Assembly (NCBI RefSeq): GCF_002930645.1
Contig: NZ_PSNW01000001.1
Location: forward strand, 248,001 to 312,000
Origin: Solimonas fluminis
GTDB taxonomy: Bacteria; Pseudomonadota; Gammaproteobacteria; Nevskiales; Nevskiaceae
Length of the DNA: 64,000 bases
Direction: 5' to 3'
Part shown: piece after piece, positions 8,531 through 16,744 of the stretch
How the letters are laid out: each line of letters opens with the position of its first letter
Position numbering within the stretch: position 1 is the first letter of the stretch
Translations under genes and position numbers: made by a program
Notes under the pieces: model-generated
Seen by the model: the letters and a program-made list of their open reading frames with translations, nothing else
What the model was told of the DNA's origin: nothing
Databases searched by the model: none

Positions 8531-9361
8531 CTAGTGCGTTTCGAACCAGTTCAGGATTTCCTCCGGCGCCTCCGGCAGGAACTCGTGGCTCTTGCCCTCC
8601 GCCAGAACCTTGCGGACATCGACGCCCATGCCCTGCAGGCGGCTGAAATAGGCTTCCATGGTGTCGACCGGCACGGTGTAGTCGTTGCTGCCGTGCAGGA
8701 ACAGCGTCGGCGGATGGTTGTAGGGCAACGTGGCCGGGATGGTGCACATGAAGCCGAGGCAGGTCGCGTAGGAGCCCGACTGGATCGCCAGGGCGCGGAA
8801 TCGGCCCTGGAAGCTCACGGCCATGCGCGAGGTGTTGTAGCCGCCGCTGGACATGCCGGTGGCGTAGAGCTTCGCGCCATTGATCGGTCCGTACTGCTGC
8901 GCCGAGATGCCGTTGAGGACCTTCAGCAGGAAGCCGTAGTCATCCGTGGTGGCATAGGGAATGCCGTTGTCGACGCCCGGAGCATTGGTGTCCCAGAACT
9001 GGTAGAGGCGGGCGTAGTTGGTCGGCGGCGCGATCACGGCATAGCCGGCCTCGAGCAGCAGCTTGATCGTGCGGACCTGGTGGTAGGCGCCTGCCGGGGT
9101 GTAGTCCGGAGCGCTCCAGAAGGTCGGGAACACCGAGGGCTGGTACAACACCACCGCGGGCCAGCCGCCCGCCGGTGGCGTCCCCTCCGGCAACTGGTAC
9201 TGCACCACGCGCGGAATGCCGTAGTTCGAGACCACGGTCTTGGTCTTGTAGCTGCAGCTCAGCGTGTGGGACGTGCCGGTGACGGTGTCGGTGCAGGGGG
9301 AAGCGGCCTGGGCCGCGGGTACGGCAGCCGCCAGGGCGGCGGCGAGCAACAGGAATCGCAT
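8531..9361 (-). CDS. Extracellular medium-chain-length PHA depolymerase-like esterase
   Basis: A 276-aa secreted alpha/beta-hydrolase. The signal peptide is MRFLLLAAALAAAVPAAQA. The lipase box GMSSG places the nucleophile at Ser171, with Asp227 (HGSND) and His259 (KSHEF) completing a triad. Those positions agree within one residue with what I recall for the Pseudomonas fluorescens GK13 depolymerase. The blocks GTPPAGGWP, SSGGYNTSRMAVSF and LAIQSGSYATC also match that enzyme from memory. It should hydrolyse medium-chain-length polyhydroxyalkanoate outside the cell. The frame is open upstream to 9979, but the signal peptide and a GGAGAGAG ribosome site fix the start at 9361. An AraC regulator is encoded directly upstream. 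Confidence 0.85.
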   Translation of the reverse strand: MRFLLLAAALAAAVPAAQAASPCTDTVTGTSHTLSCSYKTKTVVSNYGIPRVVQYQLPEGTPPAGGWPAVVLYQPSVFPTFWSAPDYTPAGAYHQVRTIKLLLEAGYAVIAPPTNYARLYQFWDTNAPGVDNGIPYATTDDYGFLLKVLNGISAQQYGPINGAKLYATGMSSGGYNTSRMAVSFQGRFRALAIQSGSYATCLGFMCTIPATLPYNHPPTLFLHGSNDYTVPVDTMEAYFSRLQGMGVDVRKVLAEGKSHEFLPEAPEEILNWFETH

Positions 9362-9528
9362 ATCTCTCTCCAGAAGATCTTCGGAATGACGGGCCCGTCT
9401 AGTCGCGGGTCGGGACGCATTCTTCCGGAGCTCCTGGGCGCCGTCTTGGATGCTGCGCTTGGATGAAACGACTGTGCCGGTGCCGTGTCGGCCAGATTCC
9501 GACCGGCACCGCGGCAGGATGCCGATGG

Positions 9529-10329
9529 CTATCGCCTGAAGTGCAGCCGGTACTGCCGCGGATCGGTCATGACCGTGGGGTTCATGCCGAAGATCTCGTT
9601 CATCACGCGATCGGCATGGGCCAGGTCGTAGAAGCCGGCGGCCAGGGCAATGTCGGTGAAACTGCTGCCCTCGCGCCACATCTCCGCCGCCTTGGAGCCG
9701 GCCACCCAGCGCATGTACTGCGAGATGGTGCAGCCGACATGGCGCTGGAACAGGGCACGCAGGCGCGAAGCGGAGAGCTGCGCCGCCTGCGAAAGGTCCT
9801 CGTGCGTCAGTTGGTCCAGCGGCAGGCGTTCGATCTGTTCCATCACGCGCAGGATGCGAGGCTCGCGCACCAGCGGCGGCCGCGGCGGATCGCAGCAGGC
9901 ATTCACGACGGCATCGAACAAAGCCACTGCTGCTTCGATATCCAGCGCGCCGGGGGAATGCCGCGCAAGCAGGCCGCACAGGCGGTCGCGCAGCGCCCGC
10001 CCCAGCACCAGCGGCTGCCCGGGAGACAGATAGGGCGCCAGGCGCAGGTAGGCCTCGCTGCTGATGCCCGCATCGAGTATGGAGAAGGGACGGCCATGGC
10101 TGGTGATCCAGTCGCGCTGGATGTTGACCGGCAGCAGTACCGCCTCGTACTCGCGCGGCGGCTCGCCGTTGATGCCGAGCTCGAAACTGCCCTCGTGCGC
10201 CACCAGCAGGGTCGCGGACGGGCGGTGGTAGGGACTGCTGTGGCGCCGGTCCAGTTCGTAGTCATGCCCCTGCAGCAGGAAGCAGCGGTCCCACAGGTAG
10301 ACATGTATGCGCGGGCCGGCTGCGCTCAT
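9529..10329 (-). CDS. AraC family transcriptional regulator
   Basis: A 266-aa regulator. The N-terminal half (about 1-150) is a cupin-like effector domain. The C-terminal two helix-turn-helix motifs lie around residues 165-260, with DLSQAAQLSASRLRALFQRHVG and FTDIALAAGFYDLAHADRVMNEIFG-type segments as the DNA-reading helices. It is co-directional with the depolymerase gene and lies 167 bases upstream of it. That gap holds an 8-bp inverted repeat and no gene. It may control the depolymerase, but this is inference from position only. The effector is unknown. Confidence 0.9.
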   Translation of the reverse strand: MSAAGPRIHVYLWDRCFLLQGHDYELDRRHSSPYHRPSATLLVAHEGSFELGINGEPPREYEAVLLPVNIQRDWITSHGRPFSILDAGISSEAYLRLAPYLSPGQPLVLGRALRDRLCGLLARHSPGALDIEAAVALFDAVVNACCDPPRPPLVREPRILRVMEQIERLPLDQLTHEDLSQAAQLSASRLRALFQRHVGCTISQYMRWVAGSKAAEMWREGSSFTDIALAAGFYDLAHADRVMNEIFGMNPTVMTDPRQYRLHFRR

Positions 10330-10426
10330 CGCCCTTCCTCTCTCTCCTCGAAAGCGGGCCCCTGGGCGCCGCCGTATTCGTTATGGGCGGCAGTATGGCC
10401 CAGGCCGGGAAAGAGACAATCACTCT

Positions 10427-12250
10427 TCAGTCAGCGGCCTGTGTCACCGCGGCCGTTTCGGCGCTCAGGGCCTCGCCCTCGCGGCGCGGCTCGGTCAGGG
10501 GCTGGGGACGCATGCGGTTGCTGTGCATCAGGTCACGCCCGGCGGTGATGCCGCCGGTGACCTGCAGGCTCAGGCGCTCGATGTCGCGGCGGCGCACGTC
10601 CTGGGCGATCTCCTCGGCCTCCGCCGCCGGCACGCCCAGGGCCAGCAGGGCGGCGTGGCCGAAGGCACTGGCCGACTCGAAGGTCTCGCGGATCTGGTAG
10701 TCCACGTCCGCTTCGATCAGCTTGATGGAATGCTCGCGGTCGAAGGACCGCACCAGCAGCTTGGCCTGCGGGAACTCGTGCTTCACCAGCTCCACGATGC
10801 GCAGCGTCGCGTCACGCTTGTCGATGCAGACCGCGATCACCTGCGCGTTCTCGGCCCCGGAGGCGCGCAGCACGTCCAGCCTCGTGCCGTCACCGTAGTA
10901 GACCTTGAACCCGAAGTAGTCCGCGGCGCTGCGGATCATCTCGGTATCGGTATCGATGATCGACACCTCGAAGCCGCGCGCCAGCAGGGCCTGGCTGGCC
11001 ACCTGGCCGAAGCGGCCGAAGCCGATCAGCAGCACGCGCCCTTCCAGGCCCTCCGCGACATCGACGCCCTCCATCGACTCGCCCTCGCGCGGGATCAGCC
11101 AGCGCAGCGAGATCACCACCAGCGGCGTCAGTGCCATCGACAGGATGACGATGGCGGTAAAGACTGCGTTGAGCTGGGCGTCGAAGATGCCCGCCGCCGC
11201 TCCGGCGGCGTACAGCACGAAGGCGAACTCGCCGCCCTGGGCCATCATCGCGGTCCGGTGCAGGGCATCGCCGTGGGCGCCGCGGAACAGCCGTGCCACG
11301 CCGTAGATGCCGGCCGCCTTCACCGCCATGAACAGCAGCGTGCCGCCCAGGATCAGCTTCCATTGCACCCCGAACACCGCCAAGTCCAGCGACATGCCCA
11401 CGCTGAGGAAGAACAGGCCCAGCAGGATGCCGCGGAAGGGCTCGATGTCCGCTTCCAGCTGGTGGCGGAAGGTGGACTCGGACAGCAGCACACCGGCCAG
11501 GAAGGCGCCCATGGCCATCGACAGGCCGCCGAGCTGCATCAGCAGGGCCGCCCCCAGCACCACCAGAAGGGCGGCCGCCGTCATCACCTCGCGCGCCCGC
11601 GCGGCGGCCAGCAGGCGGAACAGCGGGTTCAACAGCCAGCGGCCGGCCAGCACCAGGCCAACGATGGCCCCCATGCCCAGGCCGATGCTGGCCCAGCGCG
11701 ACTGCCCGCCGGCTTCGGCGGCAGGCGCCAGGAAGGCCACGAAGGCCAGCAGCGGCACGATCGCCAGGTCTTCCAGCAGCAGCACCGAGACGATGCGCTG
11801 CCCGCGGGGCGTGGAAGTCTCGCCGCGCTCGTCCAGCAGCAGCATTACCGTGGCGGTGGAGGTCATCACGAAACCCATGGCCGCCACGAAGGCCGCCGCG
11901 GGGGCGAGATCGAACGCGGCGATGCCGACGCCGGTCAGCAGCAGGCCGCAAGCCAGGACCTGGCTGAGCCCCAGCCCGAAGATCTCTCCGCGCAGGCTCC
12001 AGAGCCGCGTCGGCTGCATCTCCAGGCCGATCACGAACAGGAACATGACCACGCCGAGTTCGGCGACATGCAGGATGGCCTGGGGATCGCTGAACCAGCC
12101 GAGGCCGAAGGGCCCGATGACGATGCCGGCCGCAAGGTAGCCCAGCACGGAGCCCAGGCCCAGGCGCTTGAACAGGGGCACGGCGACCACGCCGGCACCC
12201 AGCAGCGCCACTACCTTGACCAGCTCGCTCGCCCCGCCCTCGACCGACAT
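10427..12250 (-). CDS. Kef-type monovalent cation:proton antiporter (CPA2) with RCK domain
   Basis: A 607-aa protein. The N-terminal half (about residues 5-385) is a Na+/H+ exchanger-type membrane domain of about 12 helices. The C-terminal half is an RCK/TrkA-N nucleotide-binding domain with GFGRFG (about residue 405) and an IDTDTE acidic end to the second strand. This is the layout of KefB/KefC potassium efflux systems that protect against electrophiles, and of related K+/H+ antiporters. No KefF/KefG-type quinone oxidoreductase partner is next to it, so glutathione gating is not shown. The C-terminal tail of about 40 residues is low-complexity. Confidence 0.88.
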   Translation of the reverse strand: MSVEGGASELVKVVALLGAGVVAVPLFKRLGLGSVLGYLAAGIVIGPFGLGWFSDPQAILHVAELGVVMFLFVIGLEMQPTRLWSLRGEIFGLGLSQVLACGLLLTGVGIAAFDLAPAAAFVAAMGFVMTSTATVMLLLDERGETSTPRGQRIVSVLLLEDLAIVPLLAFVAFLAPAAEAGGQSRWASIGLGMGAIVGLVLAGRWLLNPLFRLLAAARAREVMTAAALLVVLGAALLMQLGGLSMAMGAFLAGVLLSESTFRHQLEADIEPFRGILLGLFFLSVGMSLDLAVFGVQWKLILGGTLLFMAVKAAGIYGVARLFRGAHGDALHRTAMMAQGGEFAFVLYAAGAAAGIFDAQLNAVFTAIVILSMALTPLVVISLRWLIPREGESMEGVDVAEGLEGRVLLIGFGRFGQVASQALLARGFEVSIIDTDTEMIRSAADYFGFKVYYGDGTRLDVLRASGAENAQVIAVCIDKRDATLRIVELVKHEFPQAKLLVRSFDREHSIKLIEADVDYQIRETFESASAFGHAALLALGVPAAEAEEIAQDVRRRDIERLSLQVTGGITAGRDLMHSNRMRPQPLTEPRREGEALSAETAAVTQAAD

Positions 12251-12307
12251 GCGCTTGTTCTCCCGGGTTCAGGCGCGATGCTACCCCGAGGCAGAGGCGC
12301 GCGGCCA

Positions 12308-12341
12308 CAAAAAAGGGGCCGCCTCCCGAAGGTGGCGGCCC
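12308..12341 (-). terminator. Rho-independent terminator after yceI-like gene
   Basis: An 8-bp stem, GGGCCGCC/GGCGGCCC (12316-12323 and 12334-12341), is followed on the minus strand by a run of T residues (the A-run at 12308-12314). It lies 17 bases after the YceI stop and separates it from the Kef antiporter gene. Confidence 0.82.
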
Positions 12342-12357
12342 TGGACGAGGCCCGGCT

Positions 12358-12936
12358 TCAGTCCGACTGCTTGATCGCCTCCACCTGGATGCGGATCAGG
12401 ATCTTGCCCATGCCATTGTCGGTGTACTGGGTCATGCCATAGTCGGCGCGATCCAGCTGCCCTTCCGCATCGGCACCGCAGACCTCCTTCTTGTAGAAGG
12501 GGTGATCGATACACTTGAAGCTGTTGATCTTCAGCTTCAGCGGCTTGGTCACGCCGCGCATGGTGAGCTGGCCGTCGACTTCGGCCGGGGCATCGCCCTT
12601 GCCCTTGAAGACCAGCTTGCCCTTGTAGTCCAGCGTCGGGAACTGCGCGGCGTTGAGCCAGTCTTCGGCGACGGAGTGCTTGTTCATCTCGTCATGGCCG
12701 AAATCGATGCTCGCCGTCTCGGTCTTGATGTCCACCGTGCCGGTCTTCGCCTTGCGGTCGTAGGTCACCGTGCCGGAGCTCCTGTTGAACTTGCCGCGCC
12801 AGACCGAGATGCCCATGTGGCTCATCTCCAGGCTCGGGTAGGTATGGTGCGTCTCGATCTCGTAGGTCGCCGCGGAAGCGGCGCCGGAAGCCAGGCCGGC
12901 GGCCAGCGCCAGGGACAACGTGCAGCGGGTGAACAT
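12358..12936 (-). CDS. YceI family periplasmic protein
   Basis: A 192-aa secreted protein with signal peptide MFTRCTLSLALAAGLASGAASA. It is followed by the lipocalin-like YceI barrel: SHMGISVWRGKFNRSSG near the start and LTMRGVTKPLKLKI in the middle are family hallmarks. YceI proteins bind polyisoprenoids in a hydrophobic cavity in the periplasm. Cys residues in the region FKCIDHP..EVCGADAEG may form a disulfide. It has an AGGAGAG ribosome site, is the last of four minus-strand genes, and has its own terminator. The in vivo role is unclear; stress or quinone-lipid binding is possible. Confidence 0.9.
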   Translation of the reverse strand: MFTRCTLSLALAAGLASGAASAATYEIETHHTYPSLEMSHMGISVWRGKFNRSSGTVTYDRKAKTGTVDIKTETASIDFGHDEMNKHSVAEDWLNAAQFPTLDYKGKLVFKGKGDAPAEVDGQLTMRGVTKPLKLKINSFKCIDHPFYKKEVCGADAEGQLDRADYGMTQYTDNGMGKILIRIQVEAIKQSD

Positions 12937-12969
12937 GAGGACTCTCCTGTCGTCTTGTTGTACGGGTGA

Positions 12970-13344
12970 TCAAAACATGCCGTGTTCGTTCTGCATCTGT
13001 CCGGGCACGGGCTGCCCCAGGTCCCGGAGTTCCGCAACCAGGCCTCCCTCGAAGCGGAAGATGTGGGCCAGGGCCATGCCGCGGTCGTCTGCCTGCAGGC
13101 GCACATGCGAATGCACGGCGACGATGTCGCCCTCCTCCAGCGCATGATGCACCTGGACCAGCTTGCGGGGGAATCGCTCGTGGTTTTCCTCCATGCCGAG
13201 CATCAGCGACTCGGCGTCTCCGGCGAACCAGGCGTTGTGGTGCCGGAAGCCCGGCGCCACATGGCGGCGGTAGGCCAGCCGGATCTCGCCGGACGTCGCC
13301 ATGTGCAGGGAATCCAGGGCGCGATCCTTGAGGCAGGCATGCAT
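12970..13344 (-). CDS. NTF2-like (SnoaL-type) protein
   Basis: A 124-aa protein starting at the ATG at 13344. It has the cone-shaped NTF2-like pattern: an early helix with AYRRHVAPGFRHHNAWF, the ALEEGDIVAVHSHVRL strand pair, and FRFEGGLVAELRDLGQPVP at the end, a typical SnoaL/NTF2 finish. Such proteins are small-molecule-binding proteins or isomerase-like enzymes. It follows the DUF1428 gene by 14 bases and is probably co-transcribed with it. The ligand is unknown. A longer reading frame upstream is non-coding shadow. Confidence 0.75.
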   Translation of the reverse strand: MHACLKDRALDSLHMATSGEIRLAYRRHVAPGFRHHNAWFAGDAESLMLGMEENHERFPRKLVQVHHALEEGDIVAVHSHVRLQADDRGMALAHIFRFEGGLVAELRDLGQPVPGQMQNEHGMF

Positions 13345-13358
13345 CCGCGGACGCCGCC

Positions 13359-13715
13359 TCAGAGGGAAACGATGGGCTTGAAACCGCCCCAGAACATGCG
13401 CTTTGCGTCGAAGGGCAGGCTCTTCGGGTCCACGTCGGTCATGAGCGGGTCCTTCATCACCTTGGCCATGACGCTGTCGCGGTGCTTGCGCGATTGGTAG
13501 ATGGCATAGGAAATGACCACCACTTCGCCTTCCTTGAGCTTCACCGCCTGGGGGAAGGAGGTGCGCTTGCCCGGCTGCACGTCGTCCGCCACCCATTCGG
13601 TGTACTGCAGGGCGCCGTGCTTCATCCAGACCTTGCCGGCCTTGCGGGCCATCTTGCGGTAGGCCTCGAGATTCTCCTGGGGAACCGCCAGCACGAAACT
13701 GTCCACGTAGGCCAT
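13359..13715 (-). CDS. DUF1428 family protein
   Basis: A 118-aa protein with the DUF1428 pattern: MAYVDSFVLAVP at the start, a conserved YTEWVADDV segment, and FDAKRMFWGGFKPIV at the end. This is a ferredoxin-fold (dimeric alpha/beta barrel) family related to YciI-like proteins. GAGGAGATAAAGC precedes the ATG. Members often sit next to DGPF and VOC genes, as here. No enzyme activity is established to my knowledge. Confidence 0.9.
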   Translation of the reverse strand: MAYVDSFVLAVPQENLEAYRKMARKAGKVWMKHGALQYTEWVADDVQPGKRTSFPQAVKLKEGEVVVISYAIYQSRKHRDSVMAKVMKDPLMTDVDPKSLPFDAKRMFWGGFKPIVSL

Positions 13716-13753
13716 GCTTTATCTCCTCGGTTGCGGGCAACGGCGCGCGGGCA

Positions 13754-14158
13754 TCAGCCCTTCGGCGCCTCGGGTGACATGTGGAGCAGTTCCCAGATAT
13801 GGCCATCCAGGTCCTGGAAGCCATGCTGGTACATGAAGCCGTGATCCTGCGGCTCGCTGCAGGTGCTGCCGCCGGCACTCACCGCCTTGCGCACCATCTC
13901 GTCGATGGCCTGGCGGCTGTCACGGCTGATCGCGATCAGCACCTCGGTGCTCCGGCGCGCGTCGCAGAGCGGCTTGGGGGTGAAGCTCTGGAACTTGGCC
14001 TCGGTCAGCAGCATCGCGTAGATGTTGTCGCCGATCACCATGCAGGCGGCCGTATCGTCGGTGAACTGGTTGTTGAAGCCGAAGCCCAGCTGCTTGAAGA
14101 AATCCATCGACGCCGGCAGGTCGCGGACAGGCAGGTTGACGAAGATCTGCGTGCTCAT
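13754..14158 (-). CDS. VOC family protein (glyoxalase/bleomycin-resistance fold)
   Basis: A 134-aa protein of the vicinal oxygen chelate superfamily. It begins STQIFVNLPVRDLPAS, then SMDFFKQLGF, and ends with GFQDLDGHIWELLHMSPE, where the Glu in WELL is the usual metal ligand. It could be a metal-dependent isomerase, dioxygenase or resistance protein; the substrate cannot be told. AAGGA, spaced nine bases from the ATG at 14158, supports this start over an upstream in-frame alternative at 14188. It is the first gene of a minus-strand set (VOC, DUF1428, NTF2-like) divergent from the ECF42 module. Confidence 0.85.
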   Translation of the reverse strand: MSTQIFVNLPVRDLPASMDFFKQLGFGFNNQFTDDTAACMVIGDNIYAMLLTEAKFQSFTPKPLCDARRSTEVLIAISRDSRQAIDEMVRKAVSAGGSTCSEPQDHGFMYQHGFQDLDGHIWELLHMSPEAPKG

Positions 14159-14495
14159 CGTGAAGTCCTTTTCGTGGGTGGGCGCCACAGCAATCGACCC
14201 TGGGAGGGCGCCGCAAGTTCGCGGTGGCGACTTTCAAGCTAACACTTTCCACCGCCCCGGCGCCTGCGCGGCCGCCTGCCGCCGGGGGACGCACCCTGCC
14301 CCCGCGCATCCGCAGGAAAACCTCACGCGGACAAACTAAAAAACATTTCGACTCATACGCTTACAGTATTCCTCGCCTAAAGTCCGCGGCAGCCTGTCGA
14401 TTTCCCAGCCGGTCGTTCGACGTATCGGTAATACCGGGAAACGGGCAGCTGGAAGCCCTCCTCCCGGTCCACCGAAGCCCACATGGAGAAGGACG
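14159..14495. other. Divergent intergenic region between VOC operon and ECF42 module
   Basis: A 337-base gap without a gene. It holds the ribosome site of the VOC gene at its left edge, an AT-rich patch around 14333-14380 that stands out from the local G+C, and the ECF42-type promoter at 14395-14420 on the plus strand. I found no equivalent TGTCGA element facing the VOC gene. Confidence 0.6.
14395..14423 (+). promoter_or_regulatory. ECF42-type promoter of the DGPF operon
   Basis: TGTCGA at 14395-14400 is followed after a 17-base spacer by CGACGT at 14418-14423. The bipartite motif described for ECF42 target promoters, from memory, is TGTCGA at -35 and a CGA/CGT-type -10. The element stands 72 bases upstream of the first DGPF start codon. 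This predicts that the sigma factor at the end of the operon transcribes its own operon. Confidence 0.75.
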
Positions 14496-14921
14496 ATGCG
14501 CGTGATGGTACTGATCAAGGCGGACAAGGATTCCGAAGCCGGCGTGATGCCGAGCGAACAGCTGCTGACGGAGATGGGCCAGTACAACGAGGAGCTGGTG
14601 AAGGCCGGCATCATGCTGGCCGGCGAGGGTCTGCATCCCAGCTCCAAGGGGGCCCGCGTGCGCTTCGAGGGCAAGCAGCGCTCGGTGATCGACGGCCCCT
14701 TTGCGGAAACCAAGGAACTGCTGGCCGGCTTCTGGCTGTGGCAGGTACGCTCCATGGAAGAAGCCATCGAATGGGTCAAGCGCTGCCCCAACCCGATGGG
14801 TGTGAGCAGCGAGGTCGAGATCCGCCCGGTGTTCGAGTCCGAGGACTTCGGTGCCGAGTTCACGCCGGAACTGCGCGAGCAGGAAGAGCGCCTGCGCGAG
14901 CAGATCGCGGCGCGCCACTGA
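14496..14921 (+). CDS. YciI/DGPF-domain protein 1
   Basis: A 141-aa YCII-related protein. It starts MRVMVLIKADKDSEAG and carries the diagnostic DGPF motif at residues 66-69, followed by AETKELLAGFWLWQV. The fold is a ferredoxin-like dimeric alpha/beta barrel. It is the first gene of an operon that ends with an ECF42 sigma factor, the standard genomic association for this family. The biochemical role of DGPF proteins is unknown. Three more paralogues follow (14969, 16313, 17351). Confidence 0.9.
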   Translation: MRVMVLIKADKDSEAGVMPSEQLLTEMGQYNEELVKAGIMLAGEGLHPSSKGARVRFEGKQRSVIDGPFAETKELLAGFWLWQVRSMEEAIEWVKRCPNPMGVSSEVEIRPVFESEDFGAEFTPELREQEERLREQIAARH

Positions 14922-14968
14922 ACAGGGCCATCCGGCGGCCCGCGGCCGCCATCACAGGGAGTGAACGC

Positions 14969-15412
14969 ATGCTTTTCATGATCATCCGCAAGGGCGATGC
15001 CATCACGGAGTCGGGCACGCTGCCCGGCCCCGAGATGCTCGCAGCCATGGGCCGCTACCGCGATGAGCTCGCCGCAGCCGGCGTCTATCGCGGCGGCGAC
15101 GGCCTGCTGCCCACCGCACTCGGCGCGAAGCTGCGCTACTCCAGCGGCCGCAGCACGGTCACCGACGGCCCCTTCGCCGAGGCCAAGGAGATCATCGCCG
15201 GCTTCGTGCTGGTGGAGGTCGCATCGCTGGCCGAGGCGGTGCACTGGGCGCAGCTCTGCCCTTCGCTGGCCGGCGGCGATGCGGAGATCGAGATCCGCCA
15301 GGTCGCCGAGGCTTCGCATTTCCCTGCGGCGCTGCAGGCAGCGGTGGCGCGCATGCCCTGGAGCACGGCTTCCGCGCAGGCGGCGGCCGGCAAGCTCGGG
15401 GAAGCGGCATGA
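14969..15412 (+). CDS. YciI/DGPF-domain protein 2
   Basis: A 147-aa YCII-related protein beginning MLFMIIRKGDAITESG, with DGPF at residues 66-69 and AEAKEIIAGFVLVEV after it. It has an Ala-rich C-terminal tail of about 25 residues that the other copies lack. The start at 14969 is set by a CAGGGAG ribosome site; the same frame is open further upstream over gene 1 but is shadow there. Its stop overlaps the start of the MAPEG gene by four bases (ATGA), so the two are likely coupled in translation. Confidence 0.9.
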   Translation: MLFMIIRKGDAITESGTLPGPEMLAAMGRYRDELAAAGVYRGGDGLLPTALGAKLRYSSGRSTVTDGPFAEAKEIIAGFVLVEVASLAEAVHWAQLCPSLAGGDAEIEIRQVAEASHFPAALQAAVARMPWSTASAQAAAGKLGEAA

Positions 15413-15852
15413 GCGCCCTGGACCTCTACCCATCGCTGGGCGCCTACGCGCTGACCTGCCTGCTGCTGGTGGCCAACCTGCTGTTCCTCTGGGGCTACAG
15501 CGGCGCCACGCGCGGCCGGACGAAGACCGCCATAAACCCCGAGGATGCCGCGCAGTTCGGCGGCGAACTGCGCGACAGCGATCCGCCGGAGGTAGCACGC
15601 GTGCTGCGGGCCCACCGCAATGCCGAGTCGGCGATCTATCCCTTCCTGCTGCTGGGCCTGGTGTACGTGCTGATCGGCGGCGGCCTGAAGCTGGCCAGCG
15701 CCCTGTTCGCCGTCTTCGTGGCGGCGCGCTACGCGCACTCCTTTGCCTATCTCAGGGCGCTGCAGCCCTGGCGCACCATCAGCTTCCTGATCGGCGGCCT
15801 GGCCACCATCGTGCTGCTGCTGGACATCGCCTGGCTGCTGCTGCGCCGCTAA
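15409..15852 (+). CDS. MAPEG family membrane protein
   Basis: A 147-aa inner-membrane protein with four predicted helices. The block RVLRAHRNAESAIYPFLLLGL matches the MAPEG superfamily (microsomal glutathione transferases and prostaglandin E synthases), in which this Arg/Asn-rich stretch contacts glutathione. It may conjugate glutathione to, or reduce, a hydrophobic electrophile at the membrane. Its presence in the ECF42 operon is consistent with a detoxification role. That is inference. Confidence 0.85.
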   Translation: MSALDLYPSLGAYALTCLLLVANLLFLWGYSGATRGRTKTAINPEDAAQFGGELRDSDPPEVARVLRAHRNAESAIYPFLLLGLVYVLIGGGLKLASALFAVFVAARYAHSFAYLRALQPWRTISFLIGGLATIVLLLDIAWLLLRR

Positions 15853-15896
15853 TCCATCACATGATTCTCTTCAGGATCAGACCGAGGAACAAACCG

Positions 15897-16301
15897 ATGA
15901 ACATTCAACCCTATCTGAGCTTCGAAGGCCGCTGCGAAGAGGCCCTGGAGTTCTACAAGAAAGCCGCCGGCGCGCAGGTCGAGATGATCCTGCGCTTCCA
16001 TGAAAGCCCGGAGCCCGCCATGAGCACCAAGCCGGGCAACGAGAACAAGATCATGCACTGCTCCTTCCGCATCGGCGAAAGCACGCTGATGGCTTCCGAT
16101 GGCGACTGCGGCGGCAAGGCCCAGTTCGGCGGCATTTCGCTGACGCTGAATCTCAAGACCGAGGCCGAGGCGCATCGCTACTTCAATGCGCTGTCGGAAG
16201 GCGGCTCGGTGATGATGCCGCTGGAGAAGACCTTCTTCTCGCCGGCCTTCGGCGTGCTGAACGACAGGTTCGGCATCAACTGGATGATCCACGTCGTCTG
16301 A
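15897..16301 (+). CDS. PhnB-like VOC family protein
   Basis: A 134-aa PhnB/3-demethylubiquinone methyltransferase-like VOC protein. It has the conserved MNIQPYLSFEGRCEEALEFY opening, IMHCSFRIGESTLMASD in the middle and FGVLNDRFGINWMIHV at the end. It belongs to the VOC fold but, as in most PhnB-like proteins, the canonical metal-ligand set is not clear. It lies 44 bases after the MAPEG gene. Its function is unknown beyond frequent association with DGPF and ECF genes. Confidence 0.88.
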   Translation: MNIQPYLSFEGRCEEALEFYKKAAGAQVEMILRFHESPEPAMSTKPGNENKIMHCSFRIGESTLMASDGDCGGKAQFGGISLTLNLKTEAEAHRYFNALSEGGSVMMPLEKTFFSPAFGVLNDRFGINWMIHVV

Positions 16302-16312
16302 GGAAACCTGCC

Positions 16313-16735
16313 ATGCGATTCATGATGCTGATGATTCCCGGCGGCTACGAAAGCGCCCCCGCGGGAACCATGCCCGACGCCCAGGCCGTCGAGGCGATGA
16401 TGAAGTACAACGCCGCCCTGCAGGAGGCCGGCGTGCTGCTGGCGCTGGACGGCCTGCACCCGCCCTCGATGGGCGCCCGCGTCTCCTTCAAGGGCGGCAA
16501 GCCCAAGGTCACCGACGGCCCCTTCGCCGAGGCCAAGGAGGTCCTGGGCGGCTACTGGATGATCCGGGTGAAGTCCCGCGAAGAGGCCATCGAGTGGGCG
16601 CGGCGCTGCCCGGGCGGCGACAATGAGGTCATCGAGATTCGCCAGGTCCAGGAGTTCGAGGACTTTCCCGCCGATGTGCAATCGGTCTGCGCCGATTTCG
16701 TCGACATGCAGCAACAGATCGGCCAGAAGGCCTGA
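16313..16735 (+). CDS. YciI/DGPF-domain protein 3
   Basis: A 140-aa YCII-related protein that starts MRFMMLMIPGGYESAPAG, with DGPF at residues 68-71 and AEAKEVLGGYWMIRVKSREEA after it. It is the closest of the four copies to the family consensus. It lies 11 bases after the PhnB-like gene and 9 bases before the SRPBCC gene, which is tight operon packing. Confidence 0.9.
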   Translation: MRFMMLMIPGGYESAPAGTMPDAQAVEAMMKYNAALQEAGVLLALDGLHPPSMGARVSFKGGKPKVTDGPFAEAKEVLGGYWMIRVKSREEAIEWARRCPGGDNEVIEIRQVQEFEDFPADVQSVCADFVDMQQQIGQKA

Positions 16736-16744
16736 GGGAACCCC

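Noticed and set aside
9362-9528. Hairpin GTGCCGGT/ACCGGCAC near 9475-9520 as a terminator of the AraC gene
   Set aside because: The 8-bp stem has a 20-base loop and no T-run, so I did not annotate it as a terminator.
10307-12442. A 711-codon plus-strand frame opposite the Kef antiporter
   Set aside because: Low-complexity His/Gln/Arg translation antisense to a well-supported antiporter; no start signal or domain.
14159-14340. An ECF42-type promoter facing the VOC gene
   Set aside because: The only near match (GGTCGA) lacks the first base of TGTCGA and has no CGA element at the right distance.
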